5,317 nucleotides of DNA from an uncultured Clostridia bacterium (lineage in GTDB: Bacteria > Bacillota > Clostridia > Oscillospirales > Ruminococcaceae). A program made the position numbers and the translations under genes. The notes beneath the pieces are model-generated. The model worked only from the letters and a program-made list of their open reading frames with translations, made no database searches and had not been told where the DNA came from. The stretch covers positions 1 to 5,317 of the forward strand of contig CANQZS010000133.1 of assembly GCA_947628385.1 (NCBI GenBank), read 5' to 3'. Of the stretch, positions 5,087 to 5,317 are shown piece after piece (position 1 is the first letter of the stretch; each line of letters opens with the position of its first letter).

Positions 5087-5317
5087 ATGTCAGGACATTC
5101 CAAATGGAATAATATCAAAAGGAAAAAGGAAGCCACAGACGGCGCAAGAGCAAAAATTTTCACTAAAATAGGACGTGAGATCACCGTTTGTGTAAAAGAG
5201 GGCGGCGCTGATCCCAATAACAATGCAAAGCTCCGCGATCTTATCGCTAAAGCAAAGGCAAACAATGTTCCCAACGACAATATCGACAGGGTAATAAAGA
5301 AAGCTGCCGGAGGCGGG
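5087..5317 (+). CDS. yebC: YebC/TACO1 family protein, N-terminal 77 residues (3' end outside the window)
   Basis: The product starts MSGHSKWNNIKRKKEATDGA and continues with KIFTKIGREITV, KEGGADPNNNAKLRD and NNVPNDNIDRVIKKAAGG, the hallmark N-terminus of the YebC/TACO1 family (usually about 240-250 residues). Databases often call it a transcriptional regulator, from PmpR of Pseudomonas; work on mitochondrial TACO1 and bacterial relatives points to a ribosome-associated role in translation of difficult, proline-rich stretches. AAGGAGAG (5073-5080) lies 6 nt before ATG 5087, a strong RBS. It follows the MBL gene by 22 nt and is probably cotranscribed from the promoter inside mrnC, the obg promoter, or both. 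The frame is open to the window edge. Confidence 0.97.
   Translation, partial: MSGHSKWNNIKRKKEATDGARAKIFTKIGREITVCVKEGGADPNNNAKLRDLIAKAKANNVPNDNIDRVIKKAAGGG

Noticed and set aside
5071..5280. Open frame on the - strand opposite the start of yebC, with a hydrophobic-looking product
   Set aside because: It is the antisense shadow of the highly conserved YebC N-terminus and has no independent RBS or promoter evidence.
1..5317. CRISPR arrays, insertion sequences, toxin-antitoxin pairs, phage-defence genes, tRNA or rRNA
   Set aside because: Reading both strands showed no spaced direct repeats, transposase or defence motifs, or RNA gene signatures; the window is mostly conserved housekeeping genes.

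Overview
The window looks like chromosomal housekeeping DNA from a low-to-mid-GC Gram-positive anaerobe, most likely a Clostridia member of the Ruminococcus/Oscillospiraceae type. That placement is an inference from the Firmicutes-style PNPase, Obg, Mini-III and YebC proteins, strong AGGAGG-like ribosome binding sites, sigma-A promoters of the TTGnnn-17-TATAAT kind, and gene content; it was not tested by any search. All seven genes lie on the + strand.

Region 1 (1-1092) is the 3' half of pnp (polynucleotide phosphorylase), cut by the window edge and closed by a clear intrinsic terminator at 1059-1092. Region 2 (1093-1983) is a short variable-looking insert between pnp and obg. It holds a Nudix hydrolase with a perfect Nudix box (1132-1617), a second intrinsic terminator (1633-1671) with a promoter written inside it, and a small one-helix membrane protein of unknown function (1687-1983). 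Region 3 (1984-2148) is an AT-rich intergenic stretch carrying a near-consensus extended -10 sigma-A promoter and a leader of about 80 nt for obg.

Region 4 (2149-5317) is a tightly packed probable operon: obg (ribosome-assembly GTPase), an Idi/YfcD-like Nudix protein with an altered Nudix box, mrnC (Mini-RNase III, 23S rRNA maturation), an MBL-fold metallohydrolase, and the start of yebC (YebC/TACO1 family), which runs off the window. Spacings are 15 nt, a 4-nt overlap, a 17-nt overlap and 22 nt, with no terminator seen between them. A second near-consensus promoter sits inside the 3' end of mrnC and probably gives the MBL gene and yebC independent transcription.

The theme is RNA turnover and ribosome biogenesis (pnp, obg, mrnC, yebC), with nucleotide or small-molecule clean-up enzymes interleaved (two Nudix proteins and one MBL hydrolase). 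I see no CRISPR array, insertion sequence, prophage, tRNA or rRNA. I do not see a convincing new multi-gene system. The points most worth a second look are the promoter nested in a terminator, the small membrane protein with a glycosyltransferase-like segment, the altered Nudix box, and the possible SD-pairing leader of obg.
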